The position numbers were made by a program, and so were the translations under genes. Source: Membranipora membranacea (taxonomy: Eukaryota > Bryozoa > Gymnolaemata > Cheilostomatida > Membraniporidae). Taken from it: a stretch of DNA of 64,000 bases. Positions 10,686 to 20,892 of this stretch are shown here, piece after piece. The stretch's first letter is position 1. Each line of letters begins with the position of its first letter. The notes under the pieces are model-generated. The model was not told the DNA's origin, did not search any database, and saw only the letters and a program-made list of their open reading frames with translations. The DNA is taken from NCBI GenBank assembly GCA_914767715.1, contig OU612070.1:13843501-13907500 (forward strand), in the 5' to 3' direction.

Positions 10686-13600
10686 TAATGGTGGAACATA
10701 AGGATTGTATTCAGAGGTACCCTCACTGCAAGCGTGTTGTTTCCTGTTGGTAGTTGTTCTTAGGCGCAGGGACGCGCCATTGTTGTTGTCAGCGAGGCTT
10801 AGAGTCTGTTATTTAAGTAGGGTATTTAGAAATTGGGCTAAAAAGTCATGTATCAAATTCCTTCATTAATTAAACAAATTAAAGTCTTGGCAAAGAACTA
10901 TAAACACCCACTTCACATCCCCATTTTCGATGATTCAGCAGAAGGGGTAAACTATGCCAAAGTACTGTGCAAATTATTTGCTCATTAGGTGACAATGCTG
11001 AGATTGCAGCCTCATTTCATTAGTTTTGAGCTACACAGCATTCTGTAAGCACACATTTGGCTGTGTTGCAATGAACTAAACCCATTAGTTCATTGGTTTA
11101 AGGGCAGCAGCGGTTTACAAAAAGTCCATAGTGGGATACTTGTTTATCTTCTCTGCTGTATTTCTTCACTGTTATTATAGTTGAAGTGCCTTTTTCCTCC
11201 GCACATTACCACCGAGCTTCAGCTGTTACTATTGATTATTACAATTTATTTTATCAATTATCTTCAGTTCAACAGATGTTAATCCACACAATAGAAACAG
11301 ACACAGTTGTTTTACTTGCATAACAGGACTCCATATATATCAGGTTAATTTTGTTATCACATATCACAGGTTTCCAAGTAGTGTCACCCATTTTCTCAAA
11401 ATACCACTAGACGCCCTCGATCATTAAATTACAACCAAATTTGATGTTCTATCTTTTGCATTCAGAAGCACCACTACTATTCATTTTTATGAAAAGGCTA
11501 TTGCAAAATTTATTTAACTCATTGGCAGCTGATTTTTTGTTTCTGCTCAATTTTGTGCCATTTATATTGTTGTCACACCATAAAAAAACAATACGAACGA
11601 TGAATTTATGCTGACAACTGAAGTATTATTTTTATATATATGGCATATATCCCAAAATCACTGATTAGGTGCTACTTGTGCTGCGATGAACCGGTTTTTT
11701 ATATGCATGCCGGCAGAAAAATTTCTGTATGAGACTCAATAATTTTATGATATCTCAATTATTAATATCATCAGCAATCTGGGACTATAAACTACTGCCC
11801 TACAGAACAACGACATGGGTATTACATGGCTTAGATTTGGAAATCTTAAGTCATGTTATGTCGTGGGGCATATCATGAAATACATAATGTTCATCATCAA
11901 ATCAATTGCCCTCACTCTCTCCTGCCCCAAACTACTTATAATGATCAGATATGAATATTATGCAAATATACACTTATATTCAGTTGGGGACACTGATACA
12001 TATATAACTTAACATCTGTGGTTAGAGCCACTGGAAGTGGGGTACATATTATAATGTAACTTTTAGGATTTCCAACTAAAATCTTTGGCATAAAATAAAT
12101 AACGTTGTAATCATAATCAAGCGAAAAATTATAATCTTTCTAATTTGAAATTACATTCAGGCTATAGGCTAATTTTAATCATTTTGTGATGATTTTTCAA
12201 AATTTATTCAGATTGACAGGCTTTTTAGGTTGATAATATTGTCTCAGTCACGCAAGTTTTCACGGCATATAATGAGTAATGACTGTTGTCAACATATCGA
12301 AAGTTCTTGGTGGTCAACTGGATATTTTTATGTATGGTCTTTTGAAGTGTTTGGCTGACCACCTGGTTGATTCAGAATGAATACTTGAAATAATTTTGAT
12401 CATGTGTCATTATTGCACTAAAAAAATCATGATTGGTAACACCGCTAATACAATTAATATGTTTGTCATATAAATATATAATTCAAATATTAATACTATA
12501 ATTATCGCTTTGATTGGTTTGACACAAGGTAAATTTTGGTTCTATTTTGTGTAATGGTGTATGGGTAATGGTGTTACTATATAATGTGTAATGGTTAGCA
12601 CTTTTAACTTTATGGACCTCTGAAATCCACCTAAGCAATCACTAACTTGATTATTAGTGCCTTGCAATGGTTAATCCTGAAAATGTAGTTGAGTCACGAA
12701 CAAGTGGTTGCCCGTACTCTGAAAGTAAAGATGACCGTCTAAATTTCAATATTAAAATATAATTATGGGTAATGAGGATAAATATGACTGCGGTTATAAA
12801 ATGATATGGGATTTTTTTCAAAAGGTAGCGCAACTAGTAATAAAATAACCGGTATACTCTGGCTAAATGCTCGCCAGGACAAATCAATGTATGACGTGAC
12901 AACTTCACCGTCAATAAGACAAGATTCACTTGATCCTCTGCAGGAAATTACTATTGGCAGACTCGCCAATAATGATGGAGCTTCAACAAAATTATAACCG
13001 ATGATCAGTCGATATAACCAAGGACTTACCTTTGCCTTGAACTGGAGCTTTATAGTAATTATTTTATCAAACAAATTTCAACCTTGAATATTGCCGCGCA
13101 ATATTAATAAGAGTTTTCACAATTGTGATAAACTTACCTTGTCAATTTTTCTGACGGAAAGATGCTCGCTCCCTTCGGCCGGAATTCAATATGTAGGTTT
13201 CTGAGTAATTCAGTAATTTCCTAGTGGTTAGTAGTTCTTAATGTGGAGTAGACATTTATTTAATTATAATTATTCCATGAAAATTAATCCAAGTAAATTG
13301 CACATAACACAACATTCGTCAAGGCTGTACCAAAATGAGCTTATGTTTAATGTCTCCGCAGCTCTTTATATAGTCACAGCAATGATGTGAGGCAGTTCAT
13401 CGGTCACAGCAGGTATCGTTTCCTAATCGAACTAATAGGTCCGTTTAAAGTTTGACATTATTGCAACATATTCTTTGTTACTGCTTACAATGGTCTTGCC
13501 ATCTTTCACTAGAGTTCTCAAACATTCCTATTCAGGTGAAACTAATGTTACTCCTAAGATAGAGATCTTTCAACATTTTAACTGTTTTGTCCTCCAGATG

Positions 13601-13840
13601 TGCGGCATTGATTGATCTTTCTATTATTTCTTTTCAGCTTCGCTTGATAACTCAGATGAGTAACCATTGAATATTGAAATGTTAAATGTTGAAAATGAAA
13701 TATAAATCAAACATTTGAATATGTAAGATCTAAAACTCTAAAATATGAAAATCTATAATAATCTCAAGTAAATTAGAAATAACAGCTAAAAGTGGTAAAA
13801 CATCATAAATAAAATTGCACTTTAATGGATTAGTTCTCAG
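10686..13840. other. AT-rich non-coding region
   Basis: No supported gene. On the minus strand two strong donor-like sites (GTAAGTTT at about 13,135 and GTAAGTCC at about 13,028) follow short open stretches, so a minus-strand 5' exon may exist near 13.0-13.2 kb beside a small GC-richer patch (TTCGGCCGGAATTC). No downstream exons could be matched to it. Confidence 0.4.
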
Positions 13841-14092
13841 GGACTTACAATGCTGGAGAATTATTCACTAACCCAGGAAGTTGTTTATCTCGCACCAAAA
13901 AGTCCCTTAGTTGAGCCATTTGCTGTCAGACGGATGGAAGATTATCAGCCCACAGAAAAACCTTCATGTACCATGAAGCCAGCGGCCGATCCTCAATGTG
14001 GAACTGTCACAATCACACCAGATTCATCATTAAAATTATCAGCAAGGAAGGGCACAGACCCATTGTCTGATGAGGGCTATAATTCAGGGTAA
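13841..14092 (+). CDS. probable terminal coding exon of an unidentified plus-strand gene
   Basis: An acceptor (TTAGTTCTCAG) ends at 13840 and 84 in-frame codons follow to a TAA at 14090-14092. The protein is natural-looking and rich in Pro, Ser and acidic residues (YLAPKSPLVEPFAVRRMEDY; ending DPLSDEGYNSG), resembling a disordered cytoplasmic tail. An ATG lies at 13850, so it could also be a small single-exon gene. No upstream exon was identified. It would converge with the minus-strand exon at 14,861-15,058. Confidence 0.38.
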   Translation, partial: GLTMLENYSLTQEVVYLAPKSPLVEPFAVRRMEDYQPTEKPSCTMKPAADPQCGTVTITPDSSLKLSARKGTDPLSDEGYNSG

Positions 14093-14860
14093 TGTGAGAA
14101 ACGGATTGGGCCGTGTACACAACAAGGTGTAGTTGGATTGCTTCAAGTCTACTCTTTGATGAGCCAGTGGGCTTTTATCTTGAGTTTTAGAAAATGTGTT
14201 ATAAAATGGTTAGCAAGTCGGTGGATGTACTCCAAACTTAACTGCAAACAATTTAAGTCTAATAGTTTTTGTGTCGATTAAGATTGAATAATTCTTTGTG
14301 TGTTATAGTTCACTGGTGACTAAGTTTCTAAATTATCATTCATTCAAAAGGTTTACTCCTTTATTCATAAAACTATATTTCTCAAATCATCTTGTCTTCA
14401 CTGCCAAATTATTTCTCTGTTTTCTCACTGCTGACCTACTGTCAAGCTTCACCATAGTCTTTTGTAACAATCAATCCTGCAATCAAATATGACATGTAAC
14501 AGTGTGCTTTTACATGGGTCATCAACTAGCCTATCCATTGAGGTTATAGTTTGTGGAATCAGTGGGCAGGATTTCGGTGAGGTGAGGTGAAGTTCACTGT
14601 CTCATCCCCTGCCTCCTTTAGATGTTTAGCATAGTTTTGTATGTATTGTGGACAGAGTACATAATATTGTTGCCATCATTAATCATGGGGCAGCGTACTC
14701 CACACTAAAGATTGTCTAGAAGTTTTGACTTCTGATTTTCTCCCCAAACAAATATCACAAGAGTATTTGGCCAATACCATGTGGTATAGTCATAAATTAG
14801 GCCAGTCAGTCCTTCTCAGTGAAATCTGAGAGTTTGAAGTCAGAAGTATGCCTTCTCTTA
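14093..14860. other. intergenic region between two probable convergent terminal exons
   Basis: AT-rich DNA with stops in all frames. No repeat, RNA gene or clear polyadenylation signal could be assigned. Confidence 0.4.
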
Positions 14861-15058
14861 TTATGGGCAGGTAGCTGGGATAAAACCTGGAAGGTCTGTA
14901 TCTAGATAATACCTTTTGTCCATCTCAAAAAAGGAATGTTCTGCTACCACAAAGGCGGAATTGGCGTCATATCCTGTACTGCGTCTTTCATTGTTCGACA
15001 TGTAAATCTGCCATTGAATTAAGACAGGGTTTTTTCCACCCTGACAGTAACATGACCT
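14861..15058 (-). CDS. probable terminal coding exon of an unidentified minus-strand gene
   Basis: On the minus strand an acceptor TATATTCCAG is followed by about 65 codons ending in TAA (14861-14863). The translation looks genuinely coding (CYCQGGKNPVLIQW, then YDANSAFVVAEHSFF and DKRYYLDTDLPGFIP). No family is recognised. The preceding exon is not visible within 300 bp, and the Polinton begins at 15,372, so the rest of this gene may lie beyond the element, which would then be an intronic insertion. That is an inference. Confidence 0.42.
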   Translation of the reverse strand, partial: RSCYCQGGKNPVLIQWQIYMSNNERRSTGYDANSAFVVAEHSFFEMDKRYYLDTDLPGFIPATCP

Positions 15059-15365
15059 GGAATATATTTTGTGCAATTATAATCTGCATGAAACAGGCAG
15101 CATGATATATCAGTATTTTATCACCATATAATTATGTTGGTGTAAATGGTAGTCAGTAGTGATACCAGTTCTATCTTGTTATCGAGGTTATTACAGTTAT
15201 AATCCAGTTGAGCCAATATTACCCAACCTAAAAAGTAGAAGACATTACCTATTTCACAAATTTATACATAAAAAATTATTCAAAGCATATTTTTCGCCTG
15301 GTGCAAAAGTCCAATAAACACCAACGCTCCCTTAGAAGTAAATGTTCAGTAATAAAACCTTCTTT

Positions 15366-15371
15366 TAGGAC
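15366..15371. other. left target-site duplication TAGGAC
   Basis: TAGGAC directly precedes the AG terminus of the Polinton and is repeated exactly at 33087-33092 after its CT end. A 6-bp duplication is the known Polinton signature. Confidence 0.95.
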
Positions 15372-15501
15372 AGTAGTAAAAGTGGGAGCAGGTCGTTAGC
15401 CCGAACCCATTGAAACGAATGAGCGGCTCGATCCCTTTTGTAACGTTCCTGGTGGAACGACTACTCATATTGTATGGGAGTTGTCAATTTCTACCCTATC
15501 A
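15372..15501 (+). repeat. left terminal inverted repeat of the Polinton
   Basis: 130 bp beginning AGTAGTAAAAGTGGGAGCAG; the reverse complement of 32957-33086 with two substitutions. Confidence 0.96.
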
Positions 15502-15577
15502 CAATAATAAGATACATACTTAATCTATGGATATTTTCAGTACTTGTTATTTGCATTTATGTCGCATTAGAAGTAAC

Positions 15578-15898
15578 ATGGTGGATGCTAGGCTAGAGCG
15601 TAATATTCATGTCTTAAGAGACCTGCATAGGAGCAGAGGAGCAAACCGCAAGCGCATACTTCAGAATCTGGGTGATGACACAGTTGATGCCTTGAGCGAC
15701 TGTGCATGTAATATAAGGAATGGTAATGTTCCACTTACGACACACCAATTCAGGGCACTGAAGCCATATCACAAACATTTGAAACAGCTAAGCAAAAAGT
15801 CATTATCTCGCAAGAGCAGAAGGAAGACATTAATGAAAGGAGGATTTATTGGGCTTTTACTAAAACCACTTGTTAAAGTGTTACTAGGAGGAATGTAA
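15578..15898 (+). CDS. small basic Polinton protein with hydrophobic tail
   Basis: First gene of the plus-strand block, 106 residues from the ATG at 15578, chosen because it has A at -3 and G at +4; an in-frame ATG at 15527 has a poor context. The protein is rich in Arg/Lys (HKHLKQLSKKSLSRKSRRK) and ends in a Gly/Leu-rich amphipathic segment, KGGFIGLLLKPLVKVLLGG. Proteins of this shape (helical basic body, then a KGGF hydrophobic tail) recur in Polintons and adintovirus-like elements, where they have been compared with adenovirus core or membrane-active peptides; I rely on memory for that. A virion role is likely but unproven. It ends 4 nt before the next start codon. Confidence 0.75.
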   Translation: MVDARLERNIHVLRDLHRSRGANRKRILQNLGDDTVDALSDCACNIRNGNVPLTTHQFRALKPYHKHLKQLSKKSLSRKSRRKTLMKGGFIGLLLKPLVKVLLGGM

Positions 15899-15902
15899 GG
15901 AG

Positions 15903-16730
15903 ATGTCTTCATTGAAAAAGTATTTCCTAATCGAACCAGAAAGGTATAATGAATTGGTCAGTCACTCCAAGTCTAGAACTGATTTGTTGACACACCCGAA
16001 TGTCAAGGTTTTGAAAGAAATAGATACAAAGATTGATGATATTCTCAAGGAACCAACAACTTCAGATGTGGAAAAGCTTGACGAGTACAACTCTAATCTA
16101 GATAGATACAAAAGGAATTTCCGAAATGCTATTGAAACTTCAAGAAAGGATGCATTCTTGACTGACCCTATACCAAGAGAAAGTAATTTGCAAACACTTA
16201 AGCTACCAACTCAATCTGTCTCCGATTCAAACTCTAATGCTCATCCCAGCAATTCATCCACAAACACTTCAACACCAACACTGGAAAAAGCATCAAAAAA
16301 AAACATTTTTACTGAAACATTAAAAACTGTTCCAAAATCTTATCAGTCTAGCGCTGTCAGACTTTCTAAATTCATTAACTCATCAAAGGATTTCACTATG
16401 ACTACCCCAGGAGTGTTGAAATACAAGGGTAATGAATGGAATATATCAGATGCTGAGGAATTGTTTAAGAGTGCGGTAACTTATAGGAACATTTTTGGAA
16501 AGCAGAGGGAGACAGTTAATAATTTCGTCGCGGCATTAGCAGAAGCAGGATTCCCTACCTCCTCATTACCCTATACCCGTAAGTTAAAAGCTCTAGATAA
16601 GAAACGAGTGATTGTTGATAAACTTCCATCTCCATCATGGAAACAGCTAAAGCGAAAAGACAAAAACAAAGGATTAAAAAGTACACCAACAGGAACAAAA
16701 CCAATAAAGTGGGAAAAGTTCGACAGCTGA
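15903..16730 (+). CDS. Polinton protein of unknown function (275 aa)
   Basis: Starts 4 nt after the upstream stop. The N-terminus (KKYFLIEPERYNELV, then THPNVKVL) resembles a recurrent Polinton protein family encoded next to the integrase, where it looks helical. A Ser/Thr/Asn-rich linker occupies residues of about 95-135. The second half (SSAVRLSKFI, GVLKYKGNEWNIS, then FVAALAEAGFPTSSLPYTRK) looks like a compact helical domain with a conserved Trp. The C-terminus is Lys-rich. Its last 94 nt overlap an upstream in-frame ATG of the integrase. No enzymatic motif is visible; a structural or scaffolding role is only a guess. Confidence 0.72.
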   Translation: MSSLKKYFLIEPERYNELVSHSKSRTDLLTHPNVKVLKEIDTKIDDILKEPTTSDVEKLDEYNSNLDRYKRNFRNAIETSRKDAFLTDPIPRESNLQTLKLPTQSVSDSNSNAHPSNSSTNTSTPTLEKASKKNIFTETLKTVPKSYQSSAVRLSKFINSSKDFTMTTPGVLKYKGNEWNISDAEELFKSAVTYRNIFGKQRETVNNFVAALAEAGFPTSSLPYTRKLKALDKKRVIVDKLPSPSWKQLKRKDKNKGLKSTPTGTKPIKWEKFDS

Positions 16731-16738
16731 GCAATCAA

Positions 16739-17797
16739 ATGTCTCAAAAGCTTACACAATTGTACTATAAACCTTCCCTCCCATCATCTCTTGGAGGGCA
16801 ACAACACCTTCATGACAAAGCAGCTGATATTCCACAGCAGATGATAAAGGAGTGGTTGTCAACACAAGATGCATATACTTTGCATAAAACAGCGCGCAAA
16901 AATTTTTTGAGACGACCAACAATTGTGAGTGGGGCAAACGTTCAATACCAAGCTGACTTGGTAGATATGCGCAAATATTCACCTCACAACTCCGGTTATA
17001 ATTATATCCTCACATTGATTGATGTGTTTACGAAGTTTGGTTGGTGTGTTCCTCTTAAAACGAAACAAGGGAAAGAAATAAGTGCAGAATTGGGAAAGAT
17101 TTTATCCACTTCACCATGCAAGGATTTGCAGACTGATAAAGGAAAAGAGTTTTACAACTCATCGGTCAAAACTCTGCTGAAAAAGCTTCAAATAAGGCAC
17201 TTTTCTACCGAAAATGATGATATTAAAGCGTCAATTGTGGAGCGTTTCAATCGTACTATTCAATCTAAGCTCCATCGTTGGTTTACATATACTAACACAT
17301 ATGGATGGACCCAAGTGATAGATGATATAACGAAAGGGTATAATGCCACCAAACACTCTGCGACCAAGGTTCCTCCCAAAGATGCAGCAAAAGCCAACCA
17401 AGAAGATATATGGCTCAACCTTCACTTCCGAGAGAGTCTCCAGAAACACAAAAAGAATGACATTAACATAAATGACCCTGTGAGAATAAGCAAGTATAAG
17501 CATGTTTTTGCAAAAGGATATGACCAAAACTGGTCAAGTGAGGTATTTTTTGTTGACAAAATCGAAAAGACATTTCCAATAACATACAGGTTGCGAGATC
17601 AAAAAGAAGAAAAGATTCATGGAACATATTATGCAAACGAATTACAGAAGGTCTCTTTGCCAAAGACATTCATTATCGAGGATATTATACAAGAAAGAGG
17701 AAATAAGCGTAATAAGGAATACTTTGTGACATATAGAGGCTACCCTAGCAAATTTAATGAATGGATTAGTGCTGAACAATTAATAAAATTGCGATAA
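16739..17797 (+). CDS. INT: Polinton integrase (DDE core plus C-terminal chromodomain)
   Basis: Retrovirus-type integrase that catalyses insertion of the element's ends into host DNA. The frame is open from an ATG at 16637, but the ATG at 16739 is preferred because it lies 8 nt past the upstream stop and precedes the conserved LYYKPSLPSSLGG. From that start the catalytic residues are Asp73 (YQADLVDM), Asp133 (LQTDKGKEF) and Glu168 (IVERFNRTI), with spacing close to D35E. No HHCC zinc finger is seen at the N-terminus. An SH3-like region (DPVRISKYKHVFAKGY) follows. The last about 45 residues (FIIEDIIQERG, EYFVTYRGYP, NEWISAEQL) form a chromodomain, which in other elements reads histone methylation and steers insertion. 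All key residues are intact. Confidence 0.93.
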   Translation: MSQKLTQLYYKPSLPSSLGGQQHLHDKAADIPQQMIKEWLSTQDAYTLHKTARKNFLRRPTIVSGANVQYQADLVDMRKYSPHNSGYNYILTLIDVFTKFGWCVPLKTKQGKEISAELGKILSTSPCKDLQTDKGKEFYNSSVKTLLKKLQIRHFSTENDDIKASIVERFNRTIQSKLHRWFTYTNTYGWTQVIDDITKGYNATKHSATKVPPKDAAKANQEDIWLNLHFRESLQKHKKNDININDPVRISKYKHVFAKGYDQNWSSEVFFVDKIEKTFPITYRLRDQKEEKIHGTYYANELQKVSLPKTFIIEDIIQERGNKRNKEYFVTYRGYPSKFNEWISAEQLIKLR

Positions 17798-17844
17798 ATA
17801 ATTTTGTCTCCTCACTTACTGTCTCTACGCACTCCAGGGCAGTC

Positions 17845-18600
17845 ATGAGCAATTCATTTTATGTAGTTCTGCCATCAAATGCATCTTTAAAATTTTTTCC
17901 AGATAATAAACTTCATTCATATAAGACTAAAATCCCAAAACTTCCAATTCATGATGGTGCCTGGGAGGTGGGAATGACAGAAATTCAGTTTCCTGCCAGA
18001 TGGCCAAATGTCATGAATGCAAAGGTTTGGATTAAATTCTCCAACGGAACAATGACTGAGTTCAGTTTGCACGATGGGTTTTACCCCTCTGTTGAAAAGC
18101 TGGTCTCCGAAATAACAAAGGTCATCAGCAATGCTGGGTGCACGGGTAATTTAAGTATATACTATGACGAGCTTCGTGATAGAACAGCTATAACAGTGAA
18201 GGGTAATGAAGTAGCCGGTGTGACTTTCACAGAAAACCTAATACAGATCATGGGTTTTAACAAAAACCATGGCGAGTTATTTCTAAATGGAGTTCATTGG
18301 TCAGGCGCAGCTAGCGATATCAATGATGGTTTGGTTGGGTTATTTGTGTACACAGATATTGTTCAGCGTAGATTGGTTGGAGACGTAATGGTGCCATTGC
18401 TCAGAGTTGTACCGGCTGAGCCATCTCGCCAAAGCTCAACATTTAAGTGGGTTACTTTTCAAGACGTGCAATATGTTCCAGTTGCCTCCACACATACAGA
18501 CACAGTGGAGGTGAATATAAGGCGAGACGATGGAAGAATAATTGCATTTGAGAAAGGAAAGACAAACGTGACGCTACATTTCCGGAATGTCAAACCATGA
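17845..18600 (+). CDS. probable Polinton minor capsid (penton) protein
   Basis: 251 residues. The N-terminus (FYVVLPSNASLKFFPDNKL, then WEVGMTEIQFPARWPN) is the widely shared signature of a Polinton virion protein encoded just upstream of the major capsid gene. The rest is strand-rich with alternating hydrophobic residues and no enzymatic motif. Size, position and predicted beta content fit the single-jelly-roll penton described for Polintons, but I cannot separate this from another minor virion protein by eye. Its stop codon overlaps the next start (ATGA). Confidence 0.72.
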   Translation: MSNSFYVVLPSNASLKFFPDNKLHSYKTKIPKLPIHDGAWEVGMTEIQFPARWPNVMNAKVWIKFSNGTMTEFSLHDGFYPSVEKLVSEITKVISNAGCTGNLSIYYDELRDRTAITVKGNEVAGVTFTENLIQIMGFNKNHGELFLNGVHWSGAASDINDGLVGLFVYTDIVQRRLVGDVMVPLLRVVPAEPSRQSSTFKWVTFQDVQYVPVASTHTDTVEVNIRRDDGRIIAFEKGKTNVTLHFRNVKP

Positions 18601-19025
18601 GTAGATCATATAGCTTTGATACCCCATCAAACATATTACATAAACATTACAAAGGAAATGCGTACCAACAAGGTGGCTTTATACCTGTATTTCACGGTGC
18701 AACAAGACAGCGTGGCTATGGGTTAGGAGGTGTCTTCACGCGTATTTTTAGAAGTTTTGCGCCAACTCTCAAAACTGTAGCAAAGTCAGCTGGCAAGCAA
18801 CTACTAAAGACAGGTGCTAACTTTGCTTCTGATTTGATTGATGGACAGAAACTTTCCACTGCTGCAGTCAAAAATTTGACCTTAGGTGGGAAGAAACTTA
18901 TTAGAACTCTAACCTCAGACATAACTGGAGGCAAAAGGGGAGGAGTCAAGAGGAAACTGGCTGTGGGAGGTTTGAAGGGCAATAAAAAGCGACGGCTACA
19001 GAAGAAGCGCGACATTTTCTCATAG
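18597..19025 (+). CDS. basic minor virion protein, adenovirus pVI/pX-like
   Basis: 142 residues. It contains a GGFIPVFHGATRQRGYGLGG motif, then an amphipathic helix (VFTRIFRSFAPTLKTVAKSA) and a strongly basic tail (GGKRGGVKRKLAVGG, KKRRLQKKR). The PVF...G.G-G-F pattern is a recurring Polinton/adintovirus feature that has been likened to adenovirus pVI or core proteins (membrane disruption or DNA binding in the virion). Here that function is inferred from composition and from its position between the penton candidate and the major capsid protein. Its ATG overlaps the preceding stop by 4 nt. Confidence 0.7.
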   Translation: MSRSYSFDTPSNILHKHYKGNAYQQGGFIPVFHGATRQRGYGLGGVFTRIFRSFAPTLKTVAKSAGKQLLKTGANFASDLIDGQKLSTAAVKNLTLGGKKLIRTLTSDITGGKRGGVKRKLAVGGLKGNKKRRLQKKRDIFS

Positions 19026-19030
19026 GCAAA

Positions 19031-20380
19031 ATGACAACAACAGGTGAATATCAAAAACTTGACAAACATGCTGTGGAAATTGCTATGGATGAATTACAGA
19101 TCTTTGACAACATTCACGTCAACACAAATCTTAAGGAATCTGAGATCCATGAGATAACACCAGAGACGCATCCTCAAGGCTTAGAACCAGTGACATTCGA
19201 AATAACCGGATCCAATACTCACTACTATGATCTTGCAAACTCATTACTTCATCTTCAGATCATGATTCAGAATTCAGATGGAACTAAATTGGATACTGAT
19301 GGAACGAAAGTTGTTGTAACTCCATCACAGCAGATTTTTCATAGCTTGATTTCTAAGTTCTCAGTACTGCTTAATCACAAACAAGTTGAAGATAATGTAC
19401 ATTATGCACACAAAGCATTTCTTACCAACATTTTGAATCATGATGACGGAGCTAAGCACACTCATTTGCGAACAGTTGGATGGATATCAGACGACATGGT
19501 TGAGGAGCATTCTGAGCAATTAACTGGTACTCAAGACGCAAAAATGAAAGCAAGGGCTGCAAAGCTAGCGGGAAGTCCAGTACTAGACCTCATTGGAAGA
19601 TTGAACTCCCCGATTTTCATGCAAAAAAAGTATATGTTGCCAGGGGTTTCAATGAGGTTTGAATTGCAATTTAACAGCCCACAATTTGTCCTACAACATA
19701 TTAAAGGTGTTACGGATCCGTATGATTACAAAATTGAGATTGTTAAGGCATCAATGCTGATGAGAAGATTAGAAGTGCATCCGTCTGTCAGCATCTCACA
19801 TATTGAGACTCTGCGTAAAACACCAGCCAAGTATGTAATGAATGGGTCGGATGTCAAGTTCTTTACGATCTCACCAGGAAGAGGAAGTGAAACAATTACG
19901 GTATTATCAAACCAACAGGAGCCCAAACTGATCATTTTTGGTATGGTAAAGCACTCTGCCAAGAATGGGTCCTACAACCACTCCCCATTTAAGTTTGAAC
20001 CATTTCACCTATCATCCATCAATGTTATGGTTAACAACAACTATGCGCTGAAGAAACCACTAGTAGTTGACTTTGAAAAGAATATCTATATGAGAGCTTA
20101 TCATAATCTTCAAACAGTGTGTGAGAAAACCTTCACAGAGCAAGGTAACGGGATAACACCAGAACATTTTAAGAGCAGCCTTTGTCTCTATGCTTTTGAT
20201 TTGACAAGCGATTGGTGTCATGGTGAAGGGACCCATCTGCAGCGCATAAGTGACACAAAAGTAGAACTTACTTTCTCCCAACCACTGAATGAGACTGTCA
20301 ATTTGATGGTTTACTATGAGTATGACGAATTACTGAATATTGATGAATTGAGGAATGCAAGTTTGGCATCGGTATCATGA
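19031..20380 (+). CDS. MCP: Polinton major capsid protein (double jelly-roll)
   Basis: 449 residues, starting 5 nt after the preceding stop. The N-terminal half contains the characteristic VTFEITGSNTHYYDLANSLL segment, then QQIFHSLISKFSVLLN, and a second part with RLNSPIFMQKKYMLPGVSM. These match the Polinton capsid family often annotated in animal genomes as F54H12.2-like, which builds the icosahedral shell from double-jelly-roll trimers. The length is at the compact end for the family, with no frameshift or stop. The stop codon overlaps the protease start (ATGA), suggesting coupled translation of shell and maturation protease. Confidence 0.88.
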   Translation: MTTTGEYQKLDKHAVEIAMDELQIFDNIHVNTNLKESEIHEITPETHPQGLEPVTFEITGSNTHYYDLANSLLHLQIMIQNSDGTKLDTDGTKVVVTPSQQIFHSLISKFSVLLNHKQVEDNVHYAHKAFLTNILNHDDGAKHTHLRTVGWISDDMVEEHSEQLTGTQDAKMKARAAKLAGSPVLDLIGRLNSPIFMQKKYMLPGVSMRFELQFNSPQFVLQHIKGVTDPYDYKIEIVKASMLMRRLEVHPSVSISHIETLRKTPAKYVMNGSDVKFFTISPGRGSETITVLSNQQEPKLIIFGMVKHSAKNGSYNHSPFKFEPFHLSSINVMVNNNYALKKPLVVDFEKNIYMRAYHNLQTVCEKTFTEQGNGITPEHFKSSLCLYAFDLTSDWCHGEGTHLQRISDTKVELTFSQPLNETVNLMVYYEYDELLNIDELRNASLASVS

Positions 20381-20892
20381 ACTCACAACAGCTAAGGAAT
20401 ATTTTGAACAGTGATGAGCACACATCAAGGCTGAACCCGAGTGTTAAATCATTGGATGAATTTGTGAACACCGAGATATTTATTCCATCAATGAATATTG
20501 TCAACTTTGACCAATCTCATCAGCCAGGAAGCCATTGGATCGCGGTGAATATAACAGACTCCGGAAGCATAGAGTACTTTGACTCATATGGAGACACTGT
20601 CCAAAATATTTTGATTGATACCAAACTAAAACAAATGGGAAGAATAAAGCGTAGTAAACATGTATTGCAAGGGATTTCTACAGTTTGTGGACAATATTGT
20701 CTTATTTTTCTGTTGATGCGAGCAAGAAACTACTCATACAAAAATATTTTATCTAAATTGAGACAAGTTGACTCATCAAGGGAGAGGGACTTTATTGTTA
20801 GCCAAGTGATCAATGACCTTTATTTTGGAAATATTTTAAAAAAAAAGGTAGAAGTTTTTGATAAAAATATGCTATATAATGAAAATCAATAA
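20377..20892 (+). CDS. PRO: adenain-like cysteine protease (virion maturation)
   Basis: 171 residues, Ulp1/adenain superfamily. Apparent catalytic residues: His53 (PGSHWIAV), Asp69 (EYFDSYG), Gln98 (VLQGIS) and nucleophile Cys104 in STVCGQYC, in the order His-Asp-Gln-Cys with the typical CGxxC helix start. In Polintons this enzyme is thought to process capsid proteins. It is the last gene of the plus-strand block. A canonical AATAAA overlaps its stop codon. Confidence 0.9.
   Translation: MNSQQLRNILNSDEHTSRLNPSVKSLDEFVNTEIFIPSMNIVNFDQSHQPGSHWIAVNITDSGSIEYFDSYGDTVQNILIDTKLKQMGRIKRSKHVLQGISTVCGQYCLIFLLMRARNYSYKNILSKLRQVDSSRERDFIVSQVINDLYFGNILKKKVEVFDKNMLYNENQ

Noticed and set aside
12763-13074. 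Minus-strand frame of 103 codons
   Set aside because: A competing plus-strand frame covers much of the same interval; only the short segment before the donor at about 13,028 looks exon-like, which is not enough to call a gene.
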